Below are positions 8,771 through 16,798 of a DNA stretch of 44,208 nucleotides, piece after piece. The position numbers were made by a program, and so were the translations under genes. The notes below the pieces were generated by a model. The model was not told the DNA's origin. It did no database searches and saw only the letters and a list, made by a program, of their open reading frames with translations. Position 1 is the first letter of the stretch, and each line of letters starts with the position of its first letter. Origin of the DNA: Calderihabitans maritimus (lineage in GTDB: Bacteria; Bacillota; KKC1; Calderihabitantales; Calderihabitantaceae). The stretch covers positions 34,700 to 78,907 of the forward strand of contig NZ_BDGJ01000111.1 in NCBI RefSeq assembly GCF_002207765.1, in the 5' to 3' direction.

Positions 8771-10084
8771 GTGGGAAGGAGTGTCAAGTTTAAAGTCATA
8801 GCTACCTTTTCCCTTGTTACGGTGCTGCTGTGGACTCTTACCATAATTTATACTTTTCCTACCGTAGACGGCAAACTGCTTCAAGTAGCCAAGGAAGACT
8901 TGAGTCCGGAACAGGTAGGGGGGCTGTTGGTAGACTTTAAGCGCAATGTTATTCTGGCCGGTATCTCAGGTACTCTTTTCACGGTGCTGGTAGGTTGGTT
9001 CTTGGCAGGGCGAATAGTATCGCCCATCCAACAACTGGTCGCAGCCATGAAGAAGGCGGAACAGGGAGATCTTACGGCCACCGTCAAAATTACCAGTCGG
9101 GACGAATTGGGGGCTTTAAGCAAGAGTTTTAACTCAATGCTGGTGCAAATTGCCGGTTTGATTAAAAAGTTGACAGAAGTGGCGGAGAAGGTTTCCAGCT
9201 CGGCTCAGGAATTGAGCCGGGGGGCGGATGAATCCACTCAAACTACCGAACAAATCGCCTCTACTATCCAGCAAGTAGCCATGGGTACAGATAATCAGGC
9301 CAAAAGCATTGAAGAAGCCACCGAGATCATTAAGAATATGTCGCAGGGAGCGGAACAGGTAGCCCAAAGTGCTAAAGAAGCTTCCCAGGCTTCACATCAG
9401 GCTGCCGAATCAGCCGGGGAAGGGGAAAAAGCGATAGATAAGGCGACCAATCAAATGGAAATCATCAATGATACGGTTAATCGTTCGGCGGATATAGTGA
9501 AAACTTTGGGTGACCGTTCTCAGGAAATTGGACAAATTGTAGATACAATTACCGGTATTGCAGAGCAGACAAATCTTTTGGCCCTGAATGCAGCTATCGA
9601 GGCGGCGCGGGCAGGAGAGCAGGGCAGAGGCTTCGCCGTGGTAGCGGAGGAGGTACGCAAACTGGCCGAACAGTCGGCGGAAGCAGCGCGGCAGATTGCC
9701 GTTCTAATAGAACATATTCAAGGCGAAACTCAACAGGCGGTGGAGGCTATGCGGGCAGGAACGGAAGAAGTTAACAGCGGTCTGGAAATAGTGAAGCATG
9801 CCGGTCAAGCTTTCCGAGAGATTGCGGAAGCAGTTAAAAATGTAAACGATCAGATTGAAAAAGTCTCGATTGCCAGTCAGCAGATGGCCTCCAGTGCTAA
9901 GAAAGCCGTTGATACCATGTCCAATATTGCCTCCATCTCCGTTGAAACCGCGGCCGGGGCCCAGCAGGTAGCTGCTGCTGCGGAACAACAGGCTGCTTCC
10001 GTCGAGGAGGTAGCTGCTTCAGCTACTATGTTGACCAATATGGCCAAAGAGCTTCACGATATGATCCAAAAGTTTAAAGTTTAA
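8771..10084 (+). CDS. Methyl-accepting chemotaxis protein without large sensor domain
   Basis: A 437-residue receptor beginning at GTG with AGAAAGGGGG upstream. Two membrane segments (residues 5-27 and 57-77) enclose only about 30 external residues. A HAMP domain follows (about 78-130), then a long signalling coiled coil with the hairpin tip [20 protein letters not shown] and [20 protein letters not shown]. The tiny outer loop means it probably has no classical ligand pocket; it may sense membrane state, redox or another receptor. No C-terminal CheR-tethering pentapeptide is seen. It is the last gene before the terminator that closes the flagellar operon. Confidence 0.92.
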   Translation: MGRSVKFKVIATFSLVTVLLWTLTIIYTFPTVDGKLLQVAKEDLSPEQVGGLLVDFKRNVILAGISGTLFTVLVGWFLAGRIVSPIQQLVAAMKKAEQGDLTATVKITSRDELGALSKSFNSMLVQIAGLIKKLTEVAEKVSSSAQELSRGADESTQTTEQIASTIQQVAMGTDNQAKSIEEATEIIKNMSQGAEQVAQSAKEASQASHQAAESAGEGEKAIDKATNQMEIINDTVNRSADIVKTLGDRSQEIGQIVDTITGIAEQTNLLALNAAIEAARAGEQGRGFAVVAEEVRKLAEQSAEAARQIAVLIEHIQGETQQAVEAMRAGTEEVNSGLEIVKHAGQAFREIAEAVKNVNDQIEKVSIASQQMASSAKKAVDTMSNIASISVETAAGAQQVAAAAEQQAASVEEVAASATMLTNMAKELHDMIQKFKV

Positions 10085-10109
10085 TGTTTAATGTAATAAT
10101 ATGAGCATT

Positions 10110-10139
10110 CCTCGCTCCTGATAGCGAGGCTTTTTTTTT
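10110..10139 (+). terminator. Rho-independent terminator of the flagellar/chemotaxis operon
   Basis: CCTCGCT pairs with AGCGAGG around a 6-base loop and is followed by C and then at least eight T residues. It lies 25 bases after the methyl-accepting protein. Confidence 0.92.
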
Positions 10140-10255
10140 AGAAGAAGTGGAGGGCCGGTAATAATATTGCTTTTATGTACTAAAGACCGGGAAACGAAAA
10201 ATCCCCTTTTTTTTAAAAGGAGTTTAATCGGTGCTCTTGAAACAGGTCTATGGGT

Positions 10256-10288
10256 AGTGTTTTAGTTATGATACATCTACAACACTGT
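10256..10288 (+). promoter_or_regulatory. Putative activator-binding dyad upstream of sigma-54 promoter
   Basis: AGTGTTTTAG (10256-10265) and CTACAACACT (10277-10286) form an inverted repeat with 9 of 10 pairs, separated by 11 bases. The right arm lies in ACAACACTGT, which begins exactly 80 bases before the -24 element. The near-identical GCAACACTGT lies exactly 80 bases before the other sigma-54 promoter (17331). The likely ligand is the AcoR-like activator at 35453. Confidence 0.55.
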
Positions 10289-10358
10289 TTTTCCATTTTT
10301 GAATACAAACAACGTGCGTATACCCCTAAAATACTTGTTTTTGTTATCGCAACTAATG

Positions 10359-10373
10359 TGGTACAGCTTTTGC
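10359..10373 (+). promoter_or_regulatory. Sigma-54 (-24/-12) promoter
   Basis: TGGTAC-N3-TTTTTGC style element: the GG at 10360-10361 and the GC at 10372-10373 are separated by exactly 10 bases, as required for sigma-54. It matches the TGGCAC/TTGC consensus at all but one base of the core. It lies 33 bases before a strong Shine-Dalgarno site and reads toward the C_GCAxxG-like gene, thiC and panD. Confidence 0.72.
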
Positions 10374-10405
10374 ATGAAGAAAAATTTAAGTAAGGAGAGA
10401 AGATT

Positions 10406-10766
10406 ATGGTATTTATAGAATTTTAAACTGGTAATCCTAACATTCTAATTGGTTATGCTGGCGGTAAGGTTGGGTATTCATGAACACTGCTAATTAGGGG
10501 TTACCCGTAGTCATATTTGCTTTTGGCCAAGATGGCTTTGAAAGGGCGGCAATTTTTGTGGTAATTCAGTGAAGGTTATTGATTTCGTTGATCTCAGGGA
10601 TGTGTCCATCTTTTTGAGCTTTTGATGCAGATGTACGCTGCTTTAATCCAAGGAATTTATCGGTATCTATAAAAGGAAAATATCTCCGGAAGAGTTGCAA
10701 GCTTTGTTAGAGCGTTTCAGAGGCACTTGTGTCAAGTGGGGCAGTAGAGAGAAGGGGAGATAAGAT
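10406..10766 (+). pseudogene. Decayed coding region or leader behind the sigma-54 promoter
   Basis: ATG 10406 has an excellent ribosome site (TAAGGAGAGA) but is followed after five codons by TAA. The same frame continues sensibly as TGNPNILIGYAGGKVGYS to a TGA. Further on, protein-like stretches appear in shifted frames: LPVVIFAFGQDGFERAAIFV, VIDFVDLRDVSIF, FDADVRCFNPRNLSVSIKGK and ISPEELQALLERFRGTCVKW. The last two join across a one-base shift near 10677. This looks like a gene broken by several stops and frameshifts. I do not recognise the family. An alternative is a short leader peptide (MVFIEF) with a non-coding trailer. Confidence 0.4.
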
Positions 10767-10767
10767 T

Positions 10768-11274
10768 ATGAATGTTACCTTGTTGCAACAGGCTCGAGAA
10801 GAAATAGAAAAATATTTTACGGGTACCAACTGCCGGCAGGCTATATTAAAGGCCTTTGAAGTCTTGTACGGCAAACTTGAGTACAAAACTGCAGACCGAA
10901 CTGAAAACATCATAGCGGGAAAAGCTCAAATGTGTGATGCTTTAAAGGGAAACATCTTGATCCTAAATTTACTCAGTAAACGTAAGGGAGAGCATTTTTC
11001 GGTTCAGATTAGAGAGAAAGCGCAAAAGGAAATGTATTCTCGTTTTATAGATTACTTTGGAGATAGTCGATGCAAGGTTCTGAACGGAAACGATTTTTAC
11101 AGTGCTACCCATATGAGAAGGTGTTCGGCAATATTGTCTGTTGCTATGAAGATACTTTTAGAATGTTTGCGGGAACTGGAGATAATAGACCTTTCGGAGC
11201 CCGATAACCAGATTTTTACTGCTCCAAATATATCTAAAATGACAGGTGATAAAAATCGGAAGCGTAGTCACTAG
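10768..11274 (+). CDS. C_GCAxxG_C_C-like putative redox protein (divergent)
   Basis: A 168-residue protein read from ATG 10768, which follows GAAGGGGAGA. An upstream GTG at 10729 lacks a ribosome site. Cysteines in NCRQAILKAFEVLYG, QMCDALKGNILILNLL, GDSRCKVLNG and RRCSAIL fall in the order and spacing of the C_GCAxxG_C_C family of small putative redox or metal proteins. The glycines flanking the second Cys in the usual CGAVTG are partly lost. It is the first intact gene behind the sigma-54 promoter and is followed 68 bases later by thiC with no terminator between. Function unknown. Confidence 0.55.
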   Translation: MNVTLLQQAREEIEKYFTGTNCRQAILKAFEVLYGKLEYKTADRTENIIAGKAQMCDALKGNILILNLLSKRKGEHFSVQIREKAQKEMYSRFIDYFGDSRCKVLNGNDFYSATHMRRCSAILSVAMKILLECLRELEIIDLSEPDNQIFTAPNISKMTGDKNRKRSH

Positions 11275-11342
11275 TAATGGATTAAGGGATGTCCGAAAAA
11301 AGAATTGACAGAAAGAGAAAAAATTTACTGGAGGTGAACTTG

Positions 11343-12641
11343 TTGACCCAACTAAAAAAGGCCATGGCAGGAAGAATAACGGAAGAAATGGAGCGAGTAG
11401 CTGTCCGGGAAGGGCTTTCTGCCGAGGACATATGTCAAAAAGTAAGGGAAGGAACGGTAGTTATCCCGGCCAACATTAATCATCGAGGTCTTGAACCTTG
11501 CGGGATCGGAGAAGGCCTGACTACCAAGATTAACGCCAACATTGGAACTTCCTCGGTATACACCAGTATTGAAGAAGAATTGCAAAAATTACGGGTAGCT
11601 ATAGAAGCAGGGGCCGATACGATAATGGATTTAAGTACCGGGCCGGAGCTGGATGCTTGCCGTAAAAGGATTCTGGAAGCTTCAAAAGTCCCTGTAGGTA
11701 CGGTACCGATTTACCAGGCGGCGGTAGAGGCGTTAGATAAATATGGTTCAATCGTGGCCATGACTGCAGAGGATTTGTTCCAGGTCATTGAGAAACAGGC
11801 CCAAGACGGAGTTGACTTTATGACGGTGCACTGCGGGGTCACTTTGGAGGTAATCGAACGACTAAAAAAACGAGGTCGTATAGCCGACATAGTAAGCCGG
11901 GGAGGATCTTTTTTAACCGGCTGGATGCTTCATCATGAAAAAGAAAACCCTCTTTACGAACAATTCGACCGCCTTTTGTCAATTGCGGAAAAATACGATG
12001 TAACTTTGAGTCTGGGGGACGGATTGCGGCCGGGGTGCCTGGCCGACGCGACCGATAGTCCGCAAATCCAGGAATTAATAATCTTGGGTGAGTTGGTAGA
12101 AAGGGCTCGCGAAGCAGGAGTTCAGGTAATGGTTGAAGGACCGGGACATGTGCCTTTGAATCAAGTTGAAGCGAATGTAGTGTTGGAGAAACAGCTATGC
12201 AGAGGGGCACCATTTTACGTATTGGGTCCGGTGGTAACTGATGTGGCTCCAGGATACGATCATATCAGCGCTGCCATCGGCGGAGCGATAGCTGCGGCGG
12301 CAGGGGCGGATTTTTTATGTTACGTAACACCGGCGGAGCACCTTGGGCTTCCAACCATAGAGGACGTTAGAGAAGGTGTGATAACGGCCAGAATTGCTGC
12401 GCATGCTGCCGATCTGGTTAAGGGGATAAAGAAGGCGTGGGAATGGGATAAGGAAATGGCTGCAGCCCGGAAAAATCTTGATTGGACAAAGCAAATAGAA
12501 TTAGCCATAGATCCGTATAAGGCCAAACAGTACCGACAGCAGCGCAATCCAGAGGATGGGGATACCTGTTCCATGTGCAACCAGTTTTGTGCCATGAAAA
12601 TAGTTGGAGAATATCTGGGTAAAAAAGCCGAAAAGTGCTGA
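11343..12641 (+). CDS. thiC: Phosphomethylpyrimidine synthase ThiC
   Basis: A radical SAM-type ThiC that converts aminoimidazole ribotide to the pyrimidine half of thiamine. Family blocks are present: [79 protein letters not shown], and the C-terminal cluster motif [11 protein letters not shown] (family CSMCGxxCAMK). The 432-residue length fits the short bacterial form. The TTG at 11343 (MTQLKKAM) is the likely start, behind GGAGGTGAAC; the in-frame ATG at 11289 is too long. No TPP riboswitch is visible upstream, which is unusual for thiC. It sits in a sigma-54-driven operon with panD. Confidence 0.95.
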   Translation: MTQLKKAMAGRITEEMERVAVREGLSAEDICQKVREGTVVIPANINHRGLEPCGIGEGLTTKINANIGTSSVYTSIEEELQKLRVAIEAGADTIMDLSTGPELDACRKRILEASKVPVGTVPIYQAAVEALDKYGSIVAMTAEDLFQVIEKQAQDGVDFMTVHCGVTLEVIERLKKRGRIADIVSRGGSFLTGWMLHHEKENPLYEQFDRLLSIAEKYDVTLSLGDGLRPGCLADATDSPQIQELIILGELVERAREAGVQVMVEGPGHVPLNQVEANVVLEKQLCRGAPFYVLGPVVTDVAPGYDHISAAIGGAIAAAAGADFLCYVTPAEHLGLPTIEDVREGVITARIAAHAADLVKGIKKAWEWDKEMAAARKNLDWTKQIELAIDPYKAKQYRQQRNPEDGDTCSMCNQFCAMKIVGEYLGKKAEKC

Positions 12642-12715
12642 TGGAGCAATCCTGTCTTTCCAAAAGTATTATTAGTCTGAAGAAGTTGGAGGTTTAAGAA
12701 AAAAGGGGGAGGCTT

Positions 12716-13117
12716 ATGTTGCGCTGCATGTTAAAATCTAAAATTCATCGGGCGATGGTGACGGAAGCGAATTTAAACTACGTAGGCAGCATTACCATTG
12801 ATAGTTCCCTGCTGAAGGCTGCGGACATCTTGCCGGGAGAGAAGGTTTCGGTGGTTAATATTAATAACGGTGCCCGTTTTGATACTTATGTCATTGCAGG
12901 AGAGGAAGGTAAAGGAAGTATTTGTGTCAACGGAGCGGCGGCCCGCTTAGTTCAACCCGAGGATTTAATTATTATCATCTCTTACGCCTATCTTTCGGAG
13001 AAAGAATTACAGAGTTTTACGCCTAAAATTGTACTGGTAAATCAACGGAATAAAATATTATCGGTATTGGGAGAAGAGAGAGAAAAATGTAAATTTGATA
13101 GTTTTCTGAAGACTTAA
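12716..13117 (+). CDS. panD: Aspartate 1-decarboxylase (pyruvoyl enzyme)
   Basis: A 133-residue PanD that makes beta-alanine for pantothenate and CoA. It starts [20 protein letters not shown]. The self-cleavage site is Gly24-Ser25 in [10 protein letters not shown], which yields the pyruvoyl group. The conserved [20 protein letters not shown] follows. It begins at ATG behind AGGGGGAGG and is the last gene before a terminator. panB and panC are not adjacent, so its pairing with thiC seems to reflect shared control rather than a pantothenate operon. Confidence 0.95.
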   Translation: MLRCMLKSKIHRAMVTEANLNYVGSITIDSSLLKAADILPGEKVSVVNINNGARFDTYVIAGEEGKGSICVNGAAARLVQPEDLIIIISYAYLSEKELQSFTPKIVLVNQRNKILSVLGEEREKCKFDSFLKT

Positions 13118-13121
13118 AAGC

Positions 13122-13145
13122 CCTTCCCACGGGAAGGATTTTTTT
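13122..13145 (+). terminator. Rho-independent terminator after panD
   Basis: CCTTCCC pairs with GGGAAGG around a very short loop (6-bp stem if the loop is CACG), followed by A and seven T residues. Confidence 0.88.
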
Positions 13146-13565
13146 ATGACTTATCACTGACGAAAAATGATTACCAGCGTATAGGCTGTGTGCAGCGCTG
13201 CTTGAATTTTCCATTGGCATAAGTCTTGCTTCTTTAACAATAAAAACAAAATAATCAAAGGCGATGGGAACCAGAAAGTAAGCATGAAATGCTTTAGATC
13301 CAATTGAACAGGTATCCAAAGATTTGGTCAATTCTATTTTACCTGCCGGCCGACGGTGTATTAAAAGTGCTACAGTGTAGCACCATCATAGGATACGAAA
13401 CGAACATAATTGGTAAATGCTTTATTAGAAAATAATGACAAAATTTTCTGGATTTTTAAGAAAGGAAGGAGGGAAGTGCTTCCATTAAAGTGGGATAGGG
13501 TTAAACAATTTAATCTTGCCGCTCCATTGTAGCAATTCTATTTAGTGAAGACAGGGGGGAACCTA
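13146..13565. other. Intergenic region upstream of meaB, no gene seen
   Basis: About 420 bases without a credible reading frame on either strand. It contains the perfect palindrome at 13367-13383. A TGG at 13449 lies 80 bases after the palindrome's first GCTACAGTGT, as in the two sigma-54 promoters, but there is no GC at -12, so no promoter can be called. A GTG at 13545 is in frame with meaB. Confidence 0.6.
13367..13383. promoter_or_regulatory. Perfect palindromic operator candidate upstream of meaB
   Basis: GTGCTACA-G-TGTAGCAC is an 8-bp-arm perfect inverted repeat. Its complement contains GCTACACTGT, differing by one base from the GCAACACTGT box upstream of the sigma-54 promoter at 17331. 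It is a likely binding site for the same regulator. Confidence 0.55.
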
Positions 13566-14585
13566 TTGAGTTGGGAAAAATTCTGGCCTGGGTTTCAACG
13601 AGGCGATCCCTGGGCAATCAGCCAGCTTATCAATTTGGTAGAAAATGAAAGTCCTAATAAAGAAGACATTATGAAAGCAGTTGCTGCTTTGAAGAGGGAA
13701 GCTTACGTAGTGGGTTTTACGGGACCACCCGGGGCGGGGAAAAGCACTTTGATTTATCAACTTGTTCGATTACTTGTAGCGAAAGGCTTTTCAGTTGGGG
13801 TAGTTTGTGTTGATCCTACCAGCCCCTTCACTGGAGGCGCTTTATTAGGGGACCGCATCCGGATGATGGAATTGAATAAAAGGGCAGAGGTATTTATAAG
13901 AAGTCTGGCTACCCGGGGAAGTTTGGGGGGGATTTCCAGGGCTACCAAGGACGTGGTTGAGATACTAGCCGCTGCGGGAAAAGAGATAGTTTTGGTGGAA
14001 ACGGTAGGAACAGGACAAATTGAATTTGACATTATGGATGTGGCAGATACGATCATCGTGGTCACTGTTCCCGGGTTAGGTGACCGTGTTCAAACGCTTA
14101 AAGCGGGCATTATGGAGATTGGCGACCTATTTGTGGTGAACCAGGCCGACCGCGAAGGGGCTAAGGAAACCGTCAGAGACCTGGAAATAATGGTGGAAGA
14201 AGCCAAAATTTTTGGCTGGAAGCCCCGGGTTTTGGCTACGGAGGCTGTTAACAACCGAGGAATTGAGAAACTGTACCAAGCCATACAGGAACATAAAAAC
14301 TACTTGCAGCAAACCAATATTGGTACTCTCAGACGACAGCAACGAAATGTGAAAAGGTTAATGGAGATAGTTCAGGTTAATATAAACAAGCGAATGGAAG
14401 AATACCTGGAAAATAATAGTAGATGTAGGGAAATAGTAGATCGAGTCAAAGAGGGAGGGGTGGATCCCTATAGTGGAGCTGCCATCATACTTGCAAGCTT
14501 TCTAAGGGCAACCTGCCGGGAATGGTTATCCGATACCACTATACAGCCGGAAAATGCGATTTCCGGTTGTTCAATAAAAAAGTGA
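13566..14585 (+). CDS. meaB: MeaB/ArgK-type GTPase chaperone for B12-dependent mutase
   Basis: A 339-residue P-loop GTPase that loads and protects adenosylcobalamin in acyl-CoA mutases. It has Walker A GFTGPPGAGKST, a Mg-binding region with VCVDPTSPFTGGALLGDRIR, the switch region SLATRGSLGG and ETVGTGQIEFDI, and the guanine-specificity motif NQAD (FVVNQADREGAK). The TTG at 13566 is 7 bases past a run of six G residues and is preferred over GTG 13545. It directly precedes the mutase genes, the normal arrangement. The operon start is unclear; a palindrome lies about 200 bases upstream. Confidence 0.93.
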   Translation: MSWEKFWPGFQRGDPWAISQLINLVENESPNKEDIMKAVAALKREAYVVGFTGPPGAGKSTLIYQLVRLLVAKGFSVGVVCVDPTSPFTGGALLGDRIRMMELNKRAEVFIRSLATRGSLGGISRATKDVVEILAAAGKEIVLVETVGTGQIEFDIMDVADTIIVVTVPGLGDRVQTLKAGIMEIGDLFVVNQADREGAKETVRDLEIMVEEAKIFGWKPRVLATEAVNNRGIEKLYQAIQEHKNYLQQTNIGTLRRQQRNVKRLMEIVQVNINKRMEEYLENNSRCREIVDRVKEGGVDPYSGAAIILASFLRATCREWLSDTTIQPENAISGCSIKK

Positions 14586-14597
14586 GGGGGTAAAGCA

Positions 14598-16283
14598 GTG
14601 AGTAGAATTAAACTTTTCAATGAAAAAGCTTTGGAATTAATTAAAAAAGAGATGGTACGGTGGGAGAATGAAATTTTAAAAGATAAGGGTGGAGATGAAG
14701 ATTATTTTACGGAATCCGGTATTCCTATCAAACTATTGTATACGCCCGTCGATATTTCCGAGCTGGACTATTTACAAGATATTGGATTTTCAGGGGATGA
14801 ACCTTATGTAAGAGGGGTTTATCCCAATATGTACCGGGGAAGGTTGTTTACCGTTCGCCAGTTGGCCGGGTTCGGAGGGCCGGAGGACTGTAACAAGAGA
14901 ATAAAGTTTTTGCTGGATCATGGAGCTACGGGTGTCAATATCGTCTTTGATCTTCCTACTATCAGGGGATACAATTCCAGTGATCCTGAAGCGGAGGGTA
15001 ATGTGGGACAGTGTGGTGTGGCGATAGATTCTTTGGAGGATATGGAAGCCCTCTTTGATGGTGTGCCTGTTGATGAAATATCTGTTTCGCTCGTGACACA
15101 CCTTCCCAGTGTTTCGGTAGCCCTGTTGGCCATGTATGTGGTTATGGCCGAAAAACGGGGTATCCCGTTGGAAAAGTTGGCCGGTACGACCCAAAATGAT
15201 TTTCTGATGGAGACTACCATAGGAAGCGCCCCGGAGATTCTTCCTCCCCGCCATTCTTTTAGATTTCAGTGTGATGTGGTAGAGTATGCTGCCCGTAACT
15301 TGCCTCGCTGGAACTCTATCAGTTACAACGGTTATAACTTGAGAGAGGCTGGAACCAACGCTGTGCAAGAAGTAGCTATAGCTATTGCCAATGCTATTGC
15401 TACAGCGGAAGAGTTGGTCAGAAGAGGGTTGCCGGTAGACAGCTTCGCCCGTCGGATGTCTTTCTTCTGGGACCTGTGCAACGACTTTTTTGAGGAGATA
15501 GCGAAATGCAGGGCATCGCGGCGGGTTTTCTATAAAGTGATGAAGGAGCGGTTTAAGGCTCAAAATCCCAGGTCCCTCCTTATGCGATTTCATGTGCAAA
15601 CGGCGGGAATTACCTTGACCAAGGTGGAACCGCTGAATAATATTGCCAGATCTGCTATCCAGGCGTTAGCAGCTATTTTGGGTGGAGCCCAGTCACTCCA
15701 TGTTGACTCTTTTGATGAAGCCTATTCGGCTCCTACCGAGGAAGCCGCTCTCGTTTCGCTAAGAACCCAGCAGATCCTGCAAACGGAAACTAATATTGTT
15801 AATACGGTTGATCCTTTAGCTGGTTCCTATTACGTTGAGTATTTAACCAATGAAATGGAGAAGCGCATTTTTGAGTATATCGAAGAAATAGAAAGAAGGG
15901 GTGGCATTGTAGCAGTTACGGAAAGCGGCTGGCTTCACCGGGAAATCTCTAATTATGCTTACGAACAGCAAAAGGCCATAGAAACAGGAAAGAAAAAGAT
16001 TGTGGGAGTTAACTACATGCGGTCAGAGCAGCAAGAACCAGAAATTGAGGTATTTCGTTACCCGGAAACGGAACAGAAGCAGAAGGCCAAGCTGGAGGCG
16101 CTCATGAAGAAGAGAGATAATGCCAAGGTAAAAGAGTGCCTTGAAGTGGTAAGAGAAAAACTCAAGACCCAGGAAAATATAATGCCCTACGTGATTGAAG
16201 CCGTAAAAGTCAATGCTACATTGGGAGAAATAGAAGAGGTATTCAGGCAGGAGTTTGGTTTGTGGCAGTTTCCACTTACTTAA
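14598..16283 (+). CDS. B12-dependent acyl-CoA mutase, large subunit, non-canonical active site
   Basis: A 561-residue TIM-barrel subunit of the methylmalonyl-CoA mutase family without a B12 domain, starting at GTG 14598. The barrel entry motif is NMYRGRLFTVRQLAGFGG. Numbered as in Propionibacterium mutase, the substrate-contacting Tyr89 (RQYAGF) is Leu here. Arg207 is kept (HSFRF) and Gln197 is kept (GTTQND). The catalytic His244 in SISGYH is Asn (SISYNGYNLREAG). The His of RFHVQTAG is retained. The Tyr change is shared in kind with isobutyryl- and 2-hydroxyisobutyryl-CoA mutases, but those normally keep the His and lose the Arg. The retained Arg suggests a carboxylated or otherwise anionic acyl group. 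Substrate unknown; simple methylmalonyl-CoA mutase activity is unlikely. Confidence 0.88.
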   Translation: MSRIKLFNEKALELIKKEMVRWENEILKDKGGDEDYFTESGIPIKLLYTPVDISELDYLQDIGFSGDEPYVRGVYPNMYRGRLFTVRQLAGFGGPEDCNKRIKFLLDHGATGVNIVFDLPTIRGYNSSDPEAEGNVGQCGVAIDSLEDMEALFDGVPVDEISVSLVTHLPSVSVALLAMYVVMAEKRGIPLEKLAGTTQNDFLMETTIGSAPEILPPRHSFRFQCDVVEYAARNLPRWNSISYNGYNLREAGTNAVQEVAIAIANAIATAEELVRRGLPVDSFARRMSFFWDLCNDFFEEIAKCRASRRVFYKVMKERFKAQNPRSLLMRFHVQTAGITLTKVEPLNNIARSAIQALAAILGGAQSLHVDSFDEAYSAPTEEAALVSLRTQQILQTETNIVNTVDPLAGSYYVEYLTNEMEKRIFEYIEEIERRGGIVAVTESGWLHREISNYAYEQQKAIETGKKKIVGVNYMRSEQQEPEIEVFRYPETEQKQKAKLEALMKKRDNAKVKECLEVVREKLKTQENIMPYVIEAVKVNATLGEIEEVFRQEFGLWQFPLT

Positions 16284-16321
16284 ATTAATATAGATAATTT
16301 CTTGAATTGAGGAGGGAAATT

Positions 16322-16726
16322 ATGGATAGAAAAATCAAGGTCGTGATAGCTAAACTGGGACTGGATATACATTGGCGGGGTGCGGTTGCAGTATCTCGCT
16401 TATTGCGGGATGAAGGTATGGAAGTCGTTTATCTGGGCAATCAATTTCCGGAAGCTATAGTAAATGCTGCCGTGCAAGAAGGCGCGGATGTGGTGGGGCT
16501 GAGTACCTTAGGCGGGAACCATTTAACCGTCGGACCTAAGGTGGTGCGACTTTTGAAGGAAAAAGGGTTGGAACAGATACTGGTAGTTATGGGAGGAGTT
16601 ATCCCGCCTGACGATATTCCACTTCTGAAGAAAGCGGGGATTGCAGAGGTTTTCGGACCGGAGACACCTATTAAGGACATAGCTGACTTTATCCGGAAGC
16701 AAGTAGGAAGCCGGATTGCCAGCTAG
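16322..16726 (+). CDS. B12-binding subunit of acyl-CoA mutase
   Basis: A 134-residue Rossmann-like cobalamin-binding domain that supplies the lower axial His to cobalt. The DxHxxG motif is KLGLDIHWRG, followed by the family's VVYLGNQFPE, GLSTLGGNHL and VVMGGVIPPDD. The true start is ATG 16322 behind GGAGGGAA; an in-frame TTG at 16307 is not supported. It is the partner of the large subunit 38 bases upstream. Such split mutases are found with isobutyryl-, ethylmalonyl- and 2-hydroxyisobutyryl-type enzymes and in archaea. Confidence 0.93.
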   Translation: MDRKIKVVIAKLGLDIHWRGAVAVSRLLRDEGMEVVYLGNQFPEAIVNAAVQEGADVVGLSTLGGNHLTVGPKVVRLLKEKGLEQILVVMGGVIPPDDIPLLKKAGIAEVFGPETPIKDIADFIRKQVGSRIAS

Positions 16727-16734
16727 GGATTTTT

Positions 16735-16757
16735 GCCACGGTATATCAAACCGTGGC
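16735..16757 (+). other. Intergenic hairpin between mutase subunit and MaoC gene
   Basis: GCCACGG pairs perfectly with CCGTGGC around a 9-base loop, 8 bases after the stop. No T-run follows, so it is more likely an mRNA stabiliser or processing element than a terminator. Confidence 0.5.
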
Positions 16758-16798
16758 CATTCCCAAAATCCATCTTGTTATCCAGAGGGGGATGTTGA

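Noticed and set aside
10190-10225. Terminator-like CCCCTTTTTTTTAAAAGGAG
   Set aside because: Pairing is only A-T rich with a run of T in the stem, and it follows an already effective terminator.
11275-11342. TPP riboswitch upstream of thiC
   Set aside because: The space is only 68 bases and no CTGAGA or ACCTGA-type blocks are present there or in the previous 600 bases.
13023-13331. A 102-residue minus-strand reading frame after panD
   Set aside because: It overlaps the end of panD and its terminator, has no ribosome site and no family-like motif.
13421-13466. Sigma-54 promoter upstream of meaB (TTGGTAAATGCTTTATT or TCTGGATTTTTAAGAA)
   Set aside because: Neither has the GC of the -12 element at the right distance.
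14598-16726. Naming the mutase methylmalonyl-CoA or 2-hydroxyisobutyryl-CoA mutase
   Set aside because: Tyr89 and His244 are changed, which argues against the first. The retained Arg207 and the lack of the Asp characteristic of hydroxyisobutyryl-CoA mutase argue against the second.
16735-16757. Terminator after the B12 subunit gene
   Set aside because: The hairpin is perfect but there is no T-run on either strand in the right orientation.
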